Source: JAKFDK01 sp036676195
GTDB taxonomy: Bacteria > Bacillota > Sulfobacillia > Symbiobacteriales > ZC4RG38
Reading direction: 5' to 3'
Length of the DNA: 64,000 nt
Assembly (NCBI GenBank): GCA_036676195.1
Contig: JAKFDK010000121.1
Span: 1-64,000 of the forward strand
Shown: positions 1-8,457 of the stretch, one piece after another
Layout of the letters: each line of letters starts with the position of its first letter
How positions within the stretch are numbered: the stretch's first letter is position 1
Made by a program: the position numbers and the translations under genes
Notes under the pieces: model-generated
Told to the model about the DNA's origin: nothing
Databases searched by the model: none
Seen by the model: only the letters and a program-made list of their open reading frames with translations

Positions 1-21
1 TCCGACTTAGAGGTGAACCCC

Positions 22-705
22 GTGCCCATCAGCATCGAACCCGGGCGGGTCAAGATCGCCCCGTCCATCCTCAGCGCCGACTTTGCCGACCTGGCGACCG
101 AACTGGGTCGCATTGAAGCCGGGGGCGCCGACTGGGCGCACCTGGACGTGATGGACGGCCACTTTGTGCCGAACATCACCTTTGGCCCTCCAGTGGTGGC
201 GCGCATTCGTGAGCGGACCCGGCTACCCCTGGATACACACCTGATGATTTCCAACCCCGAACGGTACATCGGTGACTTCGTCAAGGCCGGCGCCGACCTG
301 ATCACGGTGCATGCCGAAGCCTGTACGCACTTGCATCGGGTACTTGGCCAGATTCGCGAGGCCGGGGTCAAGGCCGGGGTGGCCCTCAACCCCCATACCC
401 CGGTGGAAATGGTGCAGCATGTGTTGCCGCTGTGTGACCTGGTCCTGGTGATGACCGTCAATCCGGGGTTCGGCGGGCAACAGTTTGTTCCCGAAGGGTT
501 GCCCAAGCTGCACCACTTGCGCCGGTTGCTGCATGAACGGGGGCTGACCGGCCAGGTCGAGTTGGAAGTTGACGGCGGTGTGACACCCGGTACGGCACCA
601 GCCTGTATGGGGGCCGGTGCCACCGCCCTGGTGGCGGGATCGGCCGTGTTTGGTCAGCCGGACATTCCGGCTGCCATTGCCGCCCTGCGTCCGCGTTCGC
701 AGTAG
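22..705 (+). CDS. rpe: Ribulose-phosphate 3-epimerase
   Basis: Interconverts ribulose-5-phosphate and xylulose-5-phosphate in the cytosolic pentose phosphate pathway. About 227 residues in a single TIM barrel, the usual family length. Visible signatures are APSILSADF at the N-terminus, the metal/catalytic LDVMDGHFVPN segment, VNPGFGGQ and the late VDGG with its catalytic Asp. A GTG at 22 sits 6 bases after GAGGTGA; an in-frame GTG at 13 is the alternative, and the frame is open to the left edge. In Bacillus rpe also lies just upstream of spoVM-rpmB, which fits the synteny here. Confidence 0.96.
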   Translation: MPISIEPGRVKIAPSILSADFADLATELGRIEAGGADWAHLDVMDGHFVPNITFGPPVVARIRERTRLPLDTHLMISNPERYIGDFVKAGADLITVHAEACTHLHRVLGQIREAGVKAGVALNPHTPVEMVQHVLPLCDLVLVMTVNPGFGGQQFVPEGLPKLHHLRRLLHERGLTGQVELEVDGGVTPGTAPACMGAGATALVAGSAVFGQPDIPAAIAALRPRSQ

Positions 706-835
706 ACATCGATCGCTTACCTGTTGATTCTGGCCCGGCTGGGAACTTGTACCGAGTTGGCAGGATTTCGGCGGCGCCGTCGCCAATCCTAGTTCTGGAT
801 ATACCTGAATTTTTAAGTTCGGGAGGCGGCGGACC

Positions 836-1273
836 GTGGCTGACGATCAGCTCTACGTGGTATTCAAGCTCGGGGCCGTGGACTACGGCGCGCCGATCAG
901 CATGGTGCAGGAAATTATCGAACACCGGCCAGCCACCCGGCTGCCGGGGACGCCGCCATTTGTCGAGGGCGTGATTGATTTGCGCGGGCAGCGGGTGATC
1001 CCGGTGGTCAACCTGCGCATGCGCCTGGGTCTGCCAACGGCCGAACCAGGGGTAGAGACCCGGATTATGGTGGTGGAATGCGGCACCGTGACCGGTCTGG
1101 TGGTGGATGGAGTGACCGAGGTGCTGAACATTCAGGCATCCCAGGTGGATCCGCCGGACCGGGCCGCCGGTAACGTCAGCACCGGTTACCTGCTCGGGGT
1201 GGCTCGCCTGGAAGGCCGGCTGGTGCCACTGATTGATCTGGCCAGGGTAATCGGGAGCGAGGCAGCAGCATAG
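836..1273 (+). CDS. cheW: CheW-like chemotaxis coupling protein (orphan)
   Basis: 145 residues, one CheW/SH3-like domain covering the whole protein, as in stand-alone CheW. Landmarks are YGAPISMVQEI, FVEGVIDLRGQRVIPVVNLR and the closing GVARLEGRLVPLIDL. GTG start with GGGAGG about 10 bases upstream. CheW normally bridges chemoreceptors and CheA, but no receptor, cheA or flagellar gene is in the window, so its partners must be elsewhere. It interrupts the usual rpe-spoVM interval and has its own terminator. Confidence 0.92.
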   Translation: MADDQLYVVFKLGAVDYGAPISMVQEIIEHRPATRLPGTPPFVEGVIDLRGQRVIPVVNLRMRLGLPTAEPGVETRIMVVECGTVTGLVVDGVTEVLNIQASQVDPPDRAAGNVSTGYLLGVARLEGRLVPLIDLARVIGSEAAA

Positions 1274-1280
1274 ACATGGT

Positions 1281-1308
1281 GGTCGGTGGGGAAGCCCACC
1301 GGCCTTTT
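1281..1308 (+). terminator. Rho-independent terminator after cheW
   Basis: A 10-bp stem (GGTCGGTGGG paired with CCCACCGGCC, one G-T pair) with a GAAG loop, followed by TTTT. Confidence 0.75.
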
Positions 1309-1398
1309 CATATCTCATGACCACTCTACACACTGGGGTCGGAGCAGGCATATGGTAACCGTGAACCGTACCGCCGGAGGTGAGGAGGGGATTCAGGG

Positions 1399-1572
1399 GT
1401 GCGACTGGGGCGGGGAGGCCAGCGGCTGCCGCGGCCCAACCAAATCGCCGGGTATGGCTGCATCGCTTTGGGTGGGCTGATCGTGCTCCTGATATTACCC
1501 TTCCATTTCTGGGTCGCCGGACTGGGCGGACTTCTGGGGTATCTGGGCTGGCGGATCTGCCGGCGACCGTGA
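1399..1572 (+). CDS. Small membrane protein upstream of spoVM, unknown function
   Basis: A 57-residue frame with GTG start and GAGGAGGGG about 9 bases upstream. A basic N-terminus (RLGRGGQRLPRPNQIAGYG) precedes one long hydrophobic segment, about residues 21-50, with WRICRRP at the end, so it looks like a single-span or hairpin membrane protein. It ends 28 bases before spoVM and is probably co-transcribed with it. I do not recognise a named family. Good start signal, composition and position make it a likely gene; a spore-envelope role is only inferred from the neighbour. Confidence 0.6.
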   Translation: MRLGRGGQRLPRPNQIAGYGCIALGGLIVLLILPFHFWVAGLGGLLGYLGWRICRRP

Positions 1573-1600
1573 GACCGTGATTCGGGAAGGGGGCTTGAGC

Positions 1601-1693
1601 ATGAGGATAACGGTCATCAAGCTGCCTCGGGCCCTGGGCAAGGTGGTAATGGCCATCCTCTCCGTCTTTTCCCGCGGGGGCGCATCGGGCTGA
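1601..1693 (+). CDS. spoVM: Stage V sporulation protein SpoVM
   Basis: A 30-residue peptide easily missed by gene callers. It aligns without gaps to the 26-residue Bacillus SpoVM over the amphipathic helix: MRITVIKLPRALGKVV here against MKFYTIKLPKFLGGIV, keeping I6, K7, L8, P9, L12 and G13. Pro9 is the residue known to matter for recognising the curved forespore membrane. SpoVM anchors the SpoIVA basement layer and spore-coat assembly. Its place between rpe and rpmB matches Bacillus. ATG start; the upstream GGGAAGGGGG serves as ribosome site. Confidence 0.88.
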   Translation: MRITVIKLPRALGKVVMAILSVFSRGGASG

Positions 1694-1738
1694 GCAATGG
1701 GGATGGGCGTCCGGGTCCCCGACCGTACATTCTGGCTG

Positions 1739-1783
1739 ACCGCTGGCGTGGGTTTTCCTTCCCGCCAGCGGTTGTTCTATAAT
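1739..1783 (+). promoter_or_regulatory. Inverted repeat and -10 box ahead of hslO
   Basis: A perfect 10-bp inverted repeat (ACCGCTGGCG at 1739, CGCCAGCGGT at 1763) could end spoVM transcription. It is followed directly by TATAAT at 1778-1783, a likely hslO -10 element. No convincing -35 is seen, so the repeat may instead be an operator overlapping the promoter. Confidence 0.45.
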
Positions 1784-1848
1784 AGGGGAATGGGGGGCTG
1801 CAGGCAGCACTCCACAGGCAGATTTGAAACAGGAGTGGACCGGTCAAC

Positions 1849-2757
1849 ATGGCAGATCACTTGGTCCGGGCTACCGGGGCCGGCGGCAGCGTCCGCGCCC
1901 TGGCCGCGGTCACCACGTCGCTGGTAGCCGAGGCGGCCCGCCGTCATCACACCTCACCCCTGGCCACCGTGGCCCTGGGCCGCGCTCTGACGGGGGCCGC
2001 CCTGCTGGGGGCCAATTTGAAGGGCAAAGAGAAAGTGACCCTGCGGATCGAAGGCGGCGGACCGCTGGGAGCCATCGTTTCCTCAGCCGACGGGGACGGC
2101 AATGTGCGCGGGTATGTGGGCAACCCTGGTGTGGACGTGCCTGACCAGACCGGCCGGCTCGATGTGGGCGTGGCGGTGGGGCGGCGCGGCTTCTTGCACC
2201 TGACCCGGGACATGGGGCTGCAGAACGTGTATACCGGCACCAGTGCCCTGGTGACCGGGGAAATCGCCGAGGACCTGACCCATTACTTCTGGAATTCGGA
2301 GCAGGTCCCATCGGCCGTCGCCCTGGGTGTGCTGCTGGACCCGGACGGAACTGTACGGGCGGCCGGCGGTTACATGGTGCAACTGATGCCGGCGGCCCGG
2401 GGTGAAGACCGGGATCGGCTGGAGCAAAATTTGCAGCATCTGGGGACCGTATCGCTGGCGGTAGACGCCGGCCTTGTGGCCGCGGACCTCGTCCGGGGGG
2501 CGCTGGGCGGGCTGGATAGCAAGCTGCTGGACCGCCAGGACCTGCGCTTTCGGTGCCGCTGCTCCCCGGAGCGGGTGGAGCGGGTTCTGCTCAGTCTGGG
2601 GGCGGCTGAACTGCGTGACATGCTGGAGCGCGATGGCAGGGCAGAACTGCGCTGCGAATTCTGCGCGCAGATGTACCCGTTTGCCGCCGACCAACTGGCA
2701 CGGCTGCTGGACGAGGCTGAGCGCAAAGGTCCGGAAAATACAAAAGCCAACCACTAA
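1849..2757 (+). CDS. hslO: Redox-regulated chaperone Hsp33
   Basis: 302 residues, normal for Hsp33. The N-terminal domain has the family segments LATVALGRALTGAALL and GNVRGYVGNP. The C-terminal redox switch carries the expected four zinc cysteines as CRC (about residue 233) and CEFC (about residue 266). On oxidation zinc is lost and the protein becomes a holdase for unfolding proteins in the cytosol. ATG start; a TATAAT lies about 65 bases upstream. It is not part of the Bacillus rpe-rpmB block and appears inserted. Confidence 0.96.
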   Translation: MADHLVRATGAGGSVRALAAVTTSLVAEAARRHHTSPLATVALGRALTGAALLGANLKGKEKVTLRIEGGGPLGAIVSSADGDGNVRGYVGNPGVDVPDQTGRLDVGVAVGRRGFLHLTRDMGLQNVYTGTSALVTGEIAEDLTHYFWNSEQVPSAVALGVLLDPDGTVRAAGGYMVQLMPAARGEDRDRLEQNLQHLGTVSLAVDAGLVAADLVRGALGGLDSKLLDRQDLRFRCRCSPERVERVLLSLGAAELRDMLERDGRAELRCEFCAQMYPFAADQLARLLDEAERKGPENTKANH

Positions 2758-2783
2758 GTGGCCGGCTTCCGTTGATCGATCCT

Positions 2784-2975
2784 TTAGACTGCACGCTGGA
2801 CTTTACCGGCCTTCAGGCAGGAGGTGCAAGCATATAGCCGAACCTTCTTGCCGGCCACCAGAGCCCGCACCCGCTGGATGTTGGGCGACCAGGTCCGGTT
2901 GGTCCGGATGTGAGAGTGGGAGACAGCCTTGCCCCGCCACCAGGTCTTTCCGCACACTTCGCAGAGACGTGCCAC
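2784..2975 (-). CDS. rpmB: 50S ribosomal protein L28
   Basis: 63 residues on the reverse strand, ending just past hslO (convergent). Begins MARLCEVCGK, with SHSHIRTNRTW and NIQRVRALV typical of L28. It keeps two CxxC pairs (CEVC and CTSC), so it is the zinc-binding form. GGGGAGGTG lies ahead of the start codon. Reverse orientation between spoVM and yloU matches Bacillus. Confidence 0.97.
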   Translation of the reverse strand: MARLCEVCGKTWWRGKAVSHSHIRTNRTWSPNIQRVRALVAGKKVRLYACTSCLKAGKVQRAV

Positions 2976-3032
2976 TTGCCGTACACCTCCCCTTTGTTCC
3001 GTCTAAGAGGCACACCAGAAAGCATATCACAC

Positions 3033-3041
3033 AGTATAGCA
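3033..3041 (-). promoter_or_regulatory. Extended -10 promoter for rpmB
   Basis: Reverse-strand TGCTATACT is an extended -10 element (TGnTATAAT type) about 60 bases upstream of the rpmB start. No clear -35 is present, as is usual for this class. Confidence 0.45.
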
Positions 3042-3149
3042 TGCTGCAAGGCGTGATTGTACGGGACTGCGGCACTGTCCTGGCATAGAAGGACTTTATT
3101 TGCCCGAGCCCGAATCGTTCTGGCTTGAAGCCGCTTGGGGGGAATGTGG

Positions 3150-3512
3150 GTGGGGAAAGAAGTGATCACCGAGAACGGCCGCATTACCCTCACCGAAGAT
3201 GTCATTGCCACATTGGCCGGCGTTGCCGCCACCGAGTGCTATGGCATCGTGGGCATGGCTTCGACCCGCATCAAGGACGGACTGGCGGAACTTCTGGGCC
3301 GGGAAAACCTGGCCCGGGGCGTCAAGGTGGAGATGGACGAGGACGGCGTGGACATCAGCCTCTATATTGTGGTGAGTTATGCCACTCGCATTTCGGAGAT
3401 TGCCCGCAACGTGACCGATAAGGTTCGTTATGTGGTTCATAGTACCACCGGGCTCAAGGTCCGCCATGTCCGGATTTTTGTTCAGGGAGTTAAGGTGACC
3501 GGTTCGAAATAA
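3150..3512 (+). CDS. yloU: Asp23/YloU-family envelope stress protein
   Basis: About 120 residues, an Asp23 (DUF322) domain throughout: GRITLTEDVIATLAGVAATECYGIVGM, then alternating strands to VRHVRIFVQGVKV. GTG at 3150 follows GGGGGGA by 6 bases; ATG 3144 and TTG 3135 are in-frame alternatives. In Bacillus yloU pairs with yloV (fakA), as here, 23 bases apart. Family members are membrane-associated and linked to envelope or fatty-acid homeostasis; the exact role is unsettled. Confidence 0.93.
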   Translation: MGKEVITENGRITLTEDVIATLAGVAATECYGIVGMASTRIKDGLAELLGRENLARGVKVEMDEDGVDISLYIVVSYATRISEIARNVTDKVRYVVHSTTGLKVRHVRIFVQGVKVTGSK

Positions 3513-3535
3513 TCCCGGTGGGGGAGGCACGTTCG

Positions 3536-5299
3536 TTGGCGATTCGACAGATCGACGGCGGCCTGTTCAAAGCGATGGTGGCCGCCGCCGCCCGCAGCCT
3601 GAACGACAGCAAGGAAGCGGTGAACGCACTCAACGTGTTTCCGGTACCAGACGGCGACACCGGGTCCAACATGTCTCTGACCATGTGGTCGGCCTGCCGC
3701 GAGGTCGAGCGGGCGCCGGAGCGGAGCGTGGGCACGGTGGCCCAGGCCCTGGCCCAGGGTTCCCTGATGGGGGCGCGCGGCAACTCCGGCGTGATTCTGT
3801 CCCAGTTATTCCGCGGCTTTGCCCGCAGCGTCGGCGAATGCCAGACGGTGGACGCCCGTACGTGGGCCGCCGCCCTGAAAGAAGGCGTCGATACCGCCTA
3901 CAAGGCAGTGATGAAGCCGGTCGAGGGCACCATTCTGACCGTGGCAAGGGAATCGGCGGCGGCGGCTGTGCAGGCGTCCCGGACCCGGGAGGCTGACGTG
4001 CGGGGCGTGATGGAAGCCTGTTATCAGGCGGCCCTGATCGCTCTGGAGCGCACGCCGGATTTGCTGCCGGTGCTGAAAAAGGCCGGGGTGGTGGATTCGG
4101 GCGGCAAGGGCCTGACCCTGATTCTGTATGGTTATCTGGAGGCGCTGCGGGCAGCCGACATGGGCGGGGCAGAGGCCGTGGCGCCGTCGCAGGCCGCGGT
4201 GGTGGAACCGGCTGTATCCCTGCCGCCGCCGGCGGCCGGCGCCGGGGCTGAGGGATACAGGGACAACTCTCCGGCTGCCGAGGTGGCCTTCAAGCTGGAC
4301 GACGAACTGTACGACCTGCACTTCCCCTATGACACTGAATTTTACATCCGCGGCCAGGGCATTGACCTGGAGGCGGTGCGGATGAAGCTGGAGACATTGG
4401 GCGACAGCGTATACGTGGTCGGTGGACCCGAACTGGCGAAGGTGCATATTCATACGGATAACCCGGGTCCGGTGCTGGATACCTGTATCCGGTACGGGGA
4501 TCTGATCCGGATCGAGATTCATAACATGCGTGAACAGTACGAGGACATCAAGGCGCGCGCAGGTGCCGTGGGGGCCGACACGGCCCCCGTGGCCCCGACC
4601 ACACCGGCAACCGCCGCCCCGGAGGCTCCGGAGGAGGCACGGCTCAGCGCTGTGGTGGCCGTGGCGGTGGGCGAGGGCGTGGAGGCGGTTTTCACGAGCC
4701 TGGGAGTAGCTCGGACGGTGCAGGGCGGCCAGACCATGAACCCCAGCACCCAGGACTTGCTCGACGCCATTAACGCCTGTCCGACCCCGGTGGTGTTTGT
4801 TCTGCCGAACAACAAAAACATCATTCTGGCGGCTGAACAGGCGGCCGCTCTGGCGGAAAAACAGGTCTACGTGGTACCGGCACGGTCCATCCCCCAGGGC
4901 ATTGCCGCCTTGTTGAGCTGGCAGCCCAACGGTGACCCGGACCGCAACCTGCAGGCCATGACCAGGACTCTGGACCAGGTGCAGACCGGTGAGATCACTT
5001 ACGCTGTCCGGGATACCACCTTCGGCGACCTGCAGATCAAGGCCGGCGACATGCTCGGGTTGTGGAACGGCGAAATCGTCACCACCGGCACGTCTCCCGA
5101 GGCCACCCTCAAGGACGTGCTGGCCCGGATGATGGAGCGCCATGGCGGCGAAGTGATTACCGTCTATTACGGCCAGGGTGTGGAGCCCGAGCAGGCTGAG
5201 GCCCTGGCAGCCGAACTGCAGAAGCTGTACCGCGGTTGCGAGGTGGACTTGCAATACGGCGGCCAGCCGCTCTATTTTTATATTTTCTCCCTGGAATAA
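3536..5299 (+). CDS. fakA: Fatty acid kinase catalytic subunit FakA (DAK2/YloV)
   Basis: Phosphorylates exogenous fatty acids bound to a DegV-type FakB partner, producing acyl-phosphate for PlsX. 587 residues. The N-terminal DhaL kinase domain (about 1-200) has metal-binding NVFPVPDGDTGSNM and GARGNSGVILSQLFRG. A central FakA domain and a C-terminal domain with VFVLPNNKNI follow. An Ala/Pro-rich linker near residues 340-370 is longer than usual. TTG at 3536 is 8 bases after GGGGGAGG and gives the conserved IRQIDG opening; GTG 3518 is the alternative. A DegV protein and PlsX are encoded in this window. Confidence 0.94.
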   Translation: MAIRQIDGGLFKAMVAAAARSLNDSKEAVNALNVFPVPDGDTGSNMSLTMWSACREVERAPERSVGTVAQALAQGSLMGARGNSGVILSQLFRGFARSVGECQTVDARTWAAALKEGVDTAYKAVMKPVEGTILTVARESAAAAVQASRTREADVRGVMEACYQAALIALERTPDLLPVLKKAGVVDSGGKGLTLILYGYLEALRAADMGGAEAVAPSQAAVVEPAVSLPPPAAGAGAEGYRDNSPAAEVAFKLDDELYDLHFPYDTEFYIRGQGIDLEAVRMKLETLGDSVYVVGGPELAKVHIHTDNPGPVLDTCIRYGDLIRIEIHNMREQYEDIKARAGAVGADTAPVAPTTPATAAPEAPEEARLSAVVAVAVGEGVEAVFTSLGVARTVQGGQTMNPSTQDLLDAINACPTPVVFVLPNNKNIILAAEQAAALAEKQVYVVPARSIPQGIAALLSWQPNGDPDRNLQAMTRTLDQVQTGEITYAVRDTTFGDLQIKAGDMLGLWNGEIVTTGTSPEATLKDVLARMMERHGGEVITVYYGQGVEPEQAEALAAELQKLYRGCEVDLQYGGQPLYFYIFSLE

Positions 5300-5312
5300 C
5301 GGGGGCTTGGCC

Positions 5313-5346
5313 AGGCGGGGCAGATCCCTGCGCCCCGCCTGTTTTG
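5313..5346 (+). terminator. Terminator between fakA and recG
   Basis: Stem AGGCGGGGC / GCCCCGCCT (9 bp) followed by GTTTTG. The tract is short, so readthrough into recG is plausible. Confidence 0.6.
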
Positions 5347-5377
5347 TGCCAGGGGACAGGCAACGGGGGGGTGCCGG

Positions 5378-7450
5378 GTGAACCCGATCCTGGAACAGGA
5401 CGTCCAGTTCATCAAGGGTGTCGGACCAAAACGGGCGGAACTGTTGCGCAAGCTCGGACTGGGCACTTTGCGCCAGTTGGTGGAACATATCCCGCGCGAT
5501 TATCTGGACTACAGCCGGTTTATCAAAGTCAAGGACCTCAAGGCCGACGAACCGGCGACGGTGGAGGTCCGGGTGCACCAGATCAGTACCTATCGGCCGC
5601 AGCACCGGCGCAACCTCGCCATCGTCAGTGCCACGCTCACCGACGGGTCGGGCTACTTCAAGGCGGTCTGGTTTAACCAGCCCTGGCTGGAGAAGGCGCT
5701 GCCGCCGGGGACAGCGGTGATCGTCAGCGGCCGTCTGAAGCGCGAACGCGGCGCCCTGCAGATGGATAACCCCCTCTGGGAGGTCCTGGAGGAAGAATCC
5801 GAGCTGCTACATGCCGGGCGGATCATGCCGGTTTACCCGCTCACGGAGGGGCTGCGCCCGCGGGAAATGCGCCGGCTCATGCAGACGGCGGTGGCTCAGG
5901 CGGCGGAGGCGATGCCCGAGCTGGTGCCCGAATACCTGCGCCGGCGTCGGCACCTGCTGGCTGCACCGCAGGCCTGGCGCGGCATACACTGGCCCGATAC
6001 ATGGGCCCAGATGCACGAGGCCCTGCGTACCATCAAGTACCAGGAACTGCTGACCATGATGGTAGGCATTGCCCTGCTGAAGGAAAACCTGGCCGCTCGG
6101 GACGGCATTGGCCATAGTCCGGACGGCCCGTTGGCAGAACTGTTCCGGGAACAACTGCCCTTCCGCCTGACCGCTGCCCAGGAAGCGGCCATCGTCGCCA
6201 TCAAGCAGGATATGGAACGAACAGTCCCCATGAACCGGCTGGTCCAGGGGGACGTGGGCTCCGGTAAAACGGTGGTGGCGGCCGCAGCCGTGGTCAAATG
6301 CGTGGAGAGCGGCTACCAGGCTGCCCTGATGGCACCCACGGAGATTCTGGTTGAACAGCATTTCCACGGTCTGCGCCGCCTCCTGGAGCCCCTGGGGGTA
6401 GAGGTGGTGCTGGTGGCCGGCGGACAGGGCCGCCGCCTGCGGCGGGACCTGGCCGCTGCGCTGGCGACCCAGCGTAAGCTCCTGGCCGTGGGCACCCATG
6501 CGCTGATCGAGGAGCAGATCCAGTTCGGCGACCTGGGCCTGGTGGTGATCGATGAACAGCATCGCTTCGGGGTGCGCCAGCGTGCCGCCCTGCAGGCCAA
6601 GCGGCAGGATCAGCGCAGTCCGGACGTACTGGTCATGACGGCCACCCCCATTCCCCGGACGGTCGCCATGACCCTGTATGGCGACCTGGACCTGACGGTG
6701 ATCGATGAAAAACCGCCGGGGCGGCGGGACGTGGCCACCGTCTGGCGCAAGCCGGCGGACCGGGACCACGTGTACCAGACACTGGTGGATCAGTTTGTCC
6801 GCCCGGGCCAGCAGGCCTACGTGATCGCCCCGCTGGTGGAAGAGTCCGAGAAGCTCGAGGCGCTGGCGGCGACGGAACTGTTTGAGGAACTGTCGGCCAA
6901 GTTTCCCGAACTGCGACTGGGCCTGATGCACGGACGCCTGAAGGCCGAGGCCAAGGACAGTGTGATGGAGGCGTTCCGCACCGGAGCCCTGGATGTACTG
7001 GTTTCCACCACCGTGGTGGAGGTGGGGGTGGATGTACCCAATGCCACCGTGATGGTGATTGAGGCGGCCGACCGGTTCGGCCTGGCCCAACTGCACCAGT
7101 TGCGCGGCCGGGTGGGGCGCGGCAGCCTGAAGTCTTACTGCGTATTGGTTGCTGACCCCAAGACCGAGGAGGGGATCCAGCGCATGATGTTAATGCAAAA
7201 GACCTCCTCAGGCTTTGAACTGAGCGAGAAGGACCTGGAACTGCGTGGGCCGGGGGAATACCTGGGCACCCAGCAGAGCGGCTGGGGCCTGCAGTTTGCC
7301 CACATCACCAGGGACCGTGCCCTGCTGGAGGAGGCCAGGGACGACGCCGCCGAACTGGTCCGCAGCGGTGACCTGGCCCGGTATCCGGAACTGCTGGGGA
7401 CTGTCCGGTCGCGCTGGGGCGATCGGCTGGGCCTGGCGCGGGTGGGATAG
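5378..7450 (+). CDS. recG: ATP-dependent DNA helicase RecG
   Basis: 690 residues, full length. Remodels stalled forks and Holliday junctions. An N-terminal wedge/OB region starts with the helix-hairpin FIKGVGPKRAELLRKLGL; Walker A GDVGSGKT is at about residue 290, the DEQH box VVIDEQHRFGV at about 390, and motif VI QLHQLRGRVGRG near 570. GTG start. Follows fakA and precedes birA by 3 bases, so recG-birA-bioY probably form one transcript. In Bacillus recG is followed by fapR, which here is 26 kb away. Confidence 0.98.
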   Translation: MNPILEQDVQFIKGVGPKRAELLRKLGLGTLRQLVEHIPRDYLDYSRFIKVKDLKADEPATVEVRVHQISTYRPQHRRNLAIVSATLTDGSGYFKAVWFNQPWLEKALPPGTAVIVSGRLKRERGALQMDNPLWEVLEEESELLHAGRIMPVYPLTEGLRPREMRRLMQTAVAQAAEAMPELVPEYLRRRRHLLAAPQAWRGIHWPDTWAQMHEALRTIKYQELLTMMVGIALLKENLAARDGIGHSPDGPLAELFREQLPFRLTAAQEAAIVAIKQDMERTVPMNRLVQGDVGSGKTVVAAAAVVKCVESGYQAALMAPTEILVEQHFHGLRRLLEPLGVEVVLVAGGQGRRLRRDLAAALATQRKLLAVGTHALIEEQIQFGDLGLVVIDEQHRFGVRQRAALQAKRQDQRSPDVLVMTATPIPRTVAMTLYGDLDLTVIDEKPPGRRDVATVWRKPADRDHVYQTLVDQFVRPGQQAYVIAPLVEESEKLEALAATELFEELSAKFPELRLGLMHGRLKAEAKDSVMEAFRTGALDVLVSTTVVEVGVDVPNATVMVIEAADRFGLAQLHQLRGRVGRGSLKSYCVLVADPKTEEGIQRMMLMQKTSSGFELSEKDLELRGPGEYLGTQQSGWGLQFAHITRDRALLEEARDDAAELVRSGDLARYPELLGTVRSRWGDRLGLARVG

Positions 7451-7453
7451 TTC

Positions 7454-8440
7454 ATGCGTGAAGCCATCCTGCGGGTGCTCAGGGAGCACGCCGGTACGTA
7501 CGTGAGCGGTGAGCAGTTGGCCCGGAACCTGGGTGTGAGCCGGACGGCGATCCATAAACACATGGAGGTCCTGCGGGCCGCCGGTTACCGCATTGAGAGC
7601 ATGCCGCGGGTGGGCCACCGCCTGCTGGCGTCGCCGGAACGGGTGACCCCGGCAGAGATCCGTGACGGGTTAACGTCGGCGGTGCTGGGCCACCGGGTGG
7701 AATACCGGGAGAGCGTGGGCTCCACCAACGAGGTGGCCAAACAGATGGCCCGGGACGGGGCTCCCGAAGGTCTGCTGGTGATTGCTGAGGAGCAGACCGG
7801 TGGCAAGGGTCGCCTGGGCCGTACCTGGGCCAGTCCGCCGGGGGTGGGGATTTGGATGTCGGTGGTGTTGCGCCCGCCCCTGCCGCCCTACGAGGCGGCC
7901 CGGCTCACCCTGTGTGCCGCCGTGGCGGTGGCCGCGGCCGTGCAGGTGAGCACCGGCGTGCCGGCCGGCATTAAATGGCCGAATGATATCGTGGTGCAGG
8001 ATCGGAAGGTCTGCGGGATTCTCACCGAACTCGAGGCGGACTGGGACCGGGTCAACTTCGCCGTGGTGGGGGTCGGCATCAATGTGAATACGCCGGCGGC
8101 TGACTTCCCACCGGAATTGCAGGCTACCGCCACCTCCCTGCTGGCGGAGGCGGGGCGGCCCGTTGCCCGGGCGCCCCTGGTCCGGGCGATTCTGGTGGGG
8201 TTGGAGGAGGCATACCTGCAGACCCTGGACGGCCACTTTGACCGGGTGCTGGAGCGCTGGCGCCTGTTCAGCGCCACGCTGGGGCGGGAGGTGCACATCC
8301 TGCCCGTCAACCCGGGGCAGCCCGGGTACGTCGGTCTGGCCGAGGACCTGGACCCGGACGGTGCCCTGGTGGTGCGGCTGCCGGACGGTGAGCGCCGCCG
8401 GGTGCTGGCCGGCGAAGTCAGTCTGCGGCCTGTCCAGTAG
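7454..8440 (+). CDS. birA: Bifunctional biotin ligase/biotin operon repressor
   Basis: 328 residues. An N-terminal winged helix (about 1-60, with VSRTAIHKHMEVLRAAGY) is followed by the ligase domain: ESVGSTNEVAK, the biotinyl-AMP loop GGKGRLGRTW near residue 115, KWPNDI near 173 and VGVGINVN. The C-terminal SH3-like domain is complete. It attaches biotin to acceptor proteins and likely represses biotin genes, the adjacent bioY being an obvious target. ATG start 3 bases after recG. Confidence 0.97.
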   Translation: MREAILRVLREHAGTYVSGEQLARNLGVSRTAIHKHMEVLRAAGYRIESMPRVGHRLLASPERVTPAEIRDGLTSAVLGHRVEYRESVGSTNEVAKQMARDGAPEGLLVIAEEQTGGKGRLGRTWASPPGVGIWMSVVLRPPLPPYEAARLTLCAAVAVAAAVQVSTGVPAGIKWPNDIVVQDRKVCGILTELEADWDRVNFAVVGVGINVNTPAADFPPELQATATSLLAEAGRPVARAPLVRAILVGLEEAYLQTLDGHFDRVLERWRLFSATLGREVHILPVNPGQPGYVGLAEDLDPDGALVVRLPDGERRRVLAGEVSLRPVQ

Positions 8441-8457
8441 CAAGTAGAGGGATTACC

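Noticed and set aside
1286..1480. Forward frame of 64 codons after cheW
   Set aside because: Begins inside the terminator and overlaps the better-supported membrane protein frame starting at 1399.
458..1810. Reverse open frame of 450 codons across rpe, cheW and spoVM
   Set aside because: It crosses three forward genes and a terminator; no ribosome site and no recognisable domain.
3806..5605. Long open frame on the reverse strand (about 600 codons) opposite fakA and the recG start
   Set aside because: It mirrors strongly coding plus-strand genes; GC-rich third positions keep the opposite strand open. Low-complexity His/Gln/Arg-rich translation and no family resemblance.
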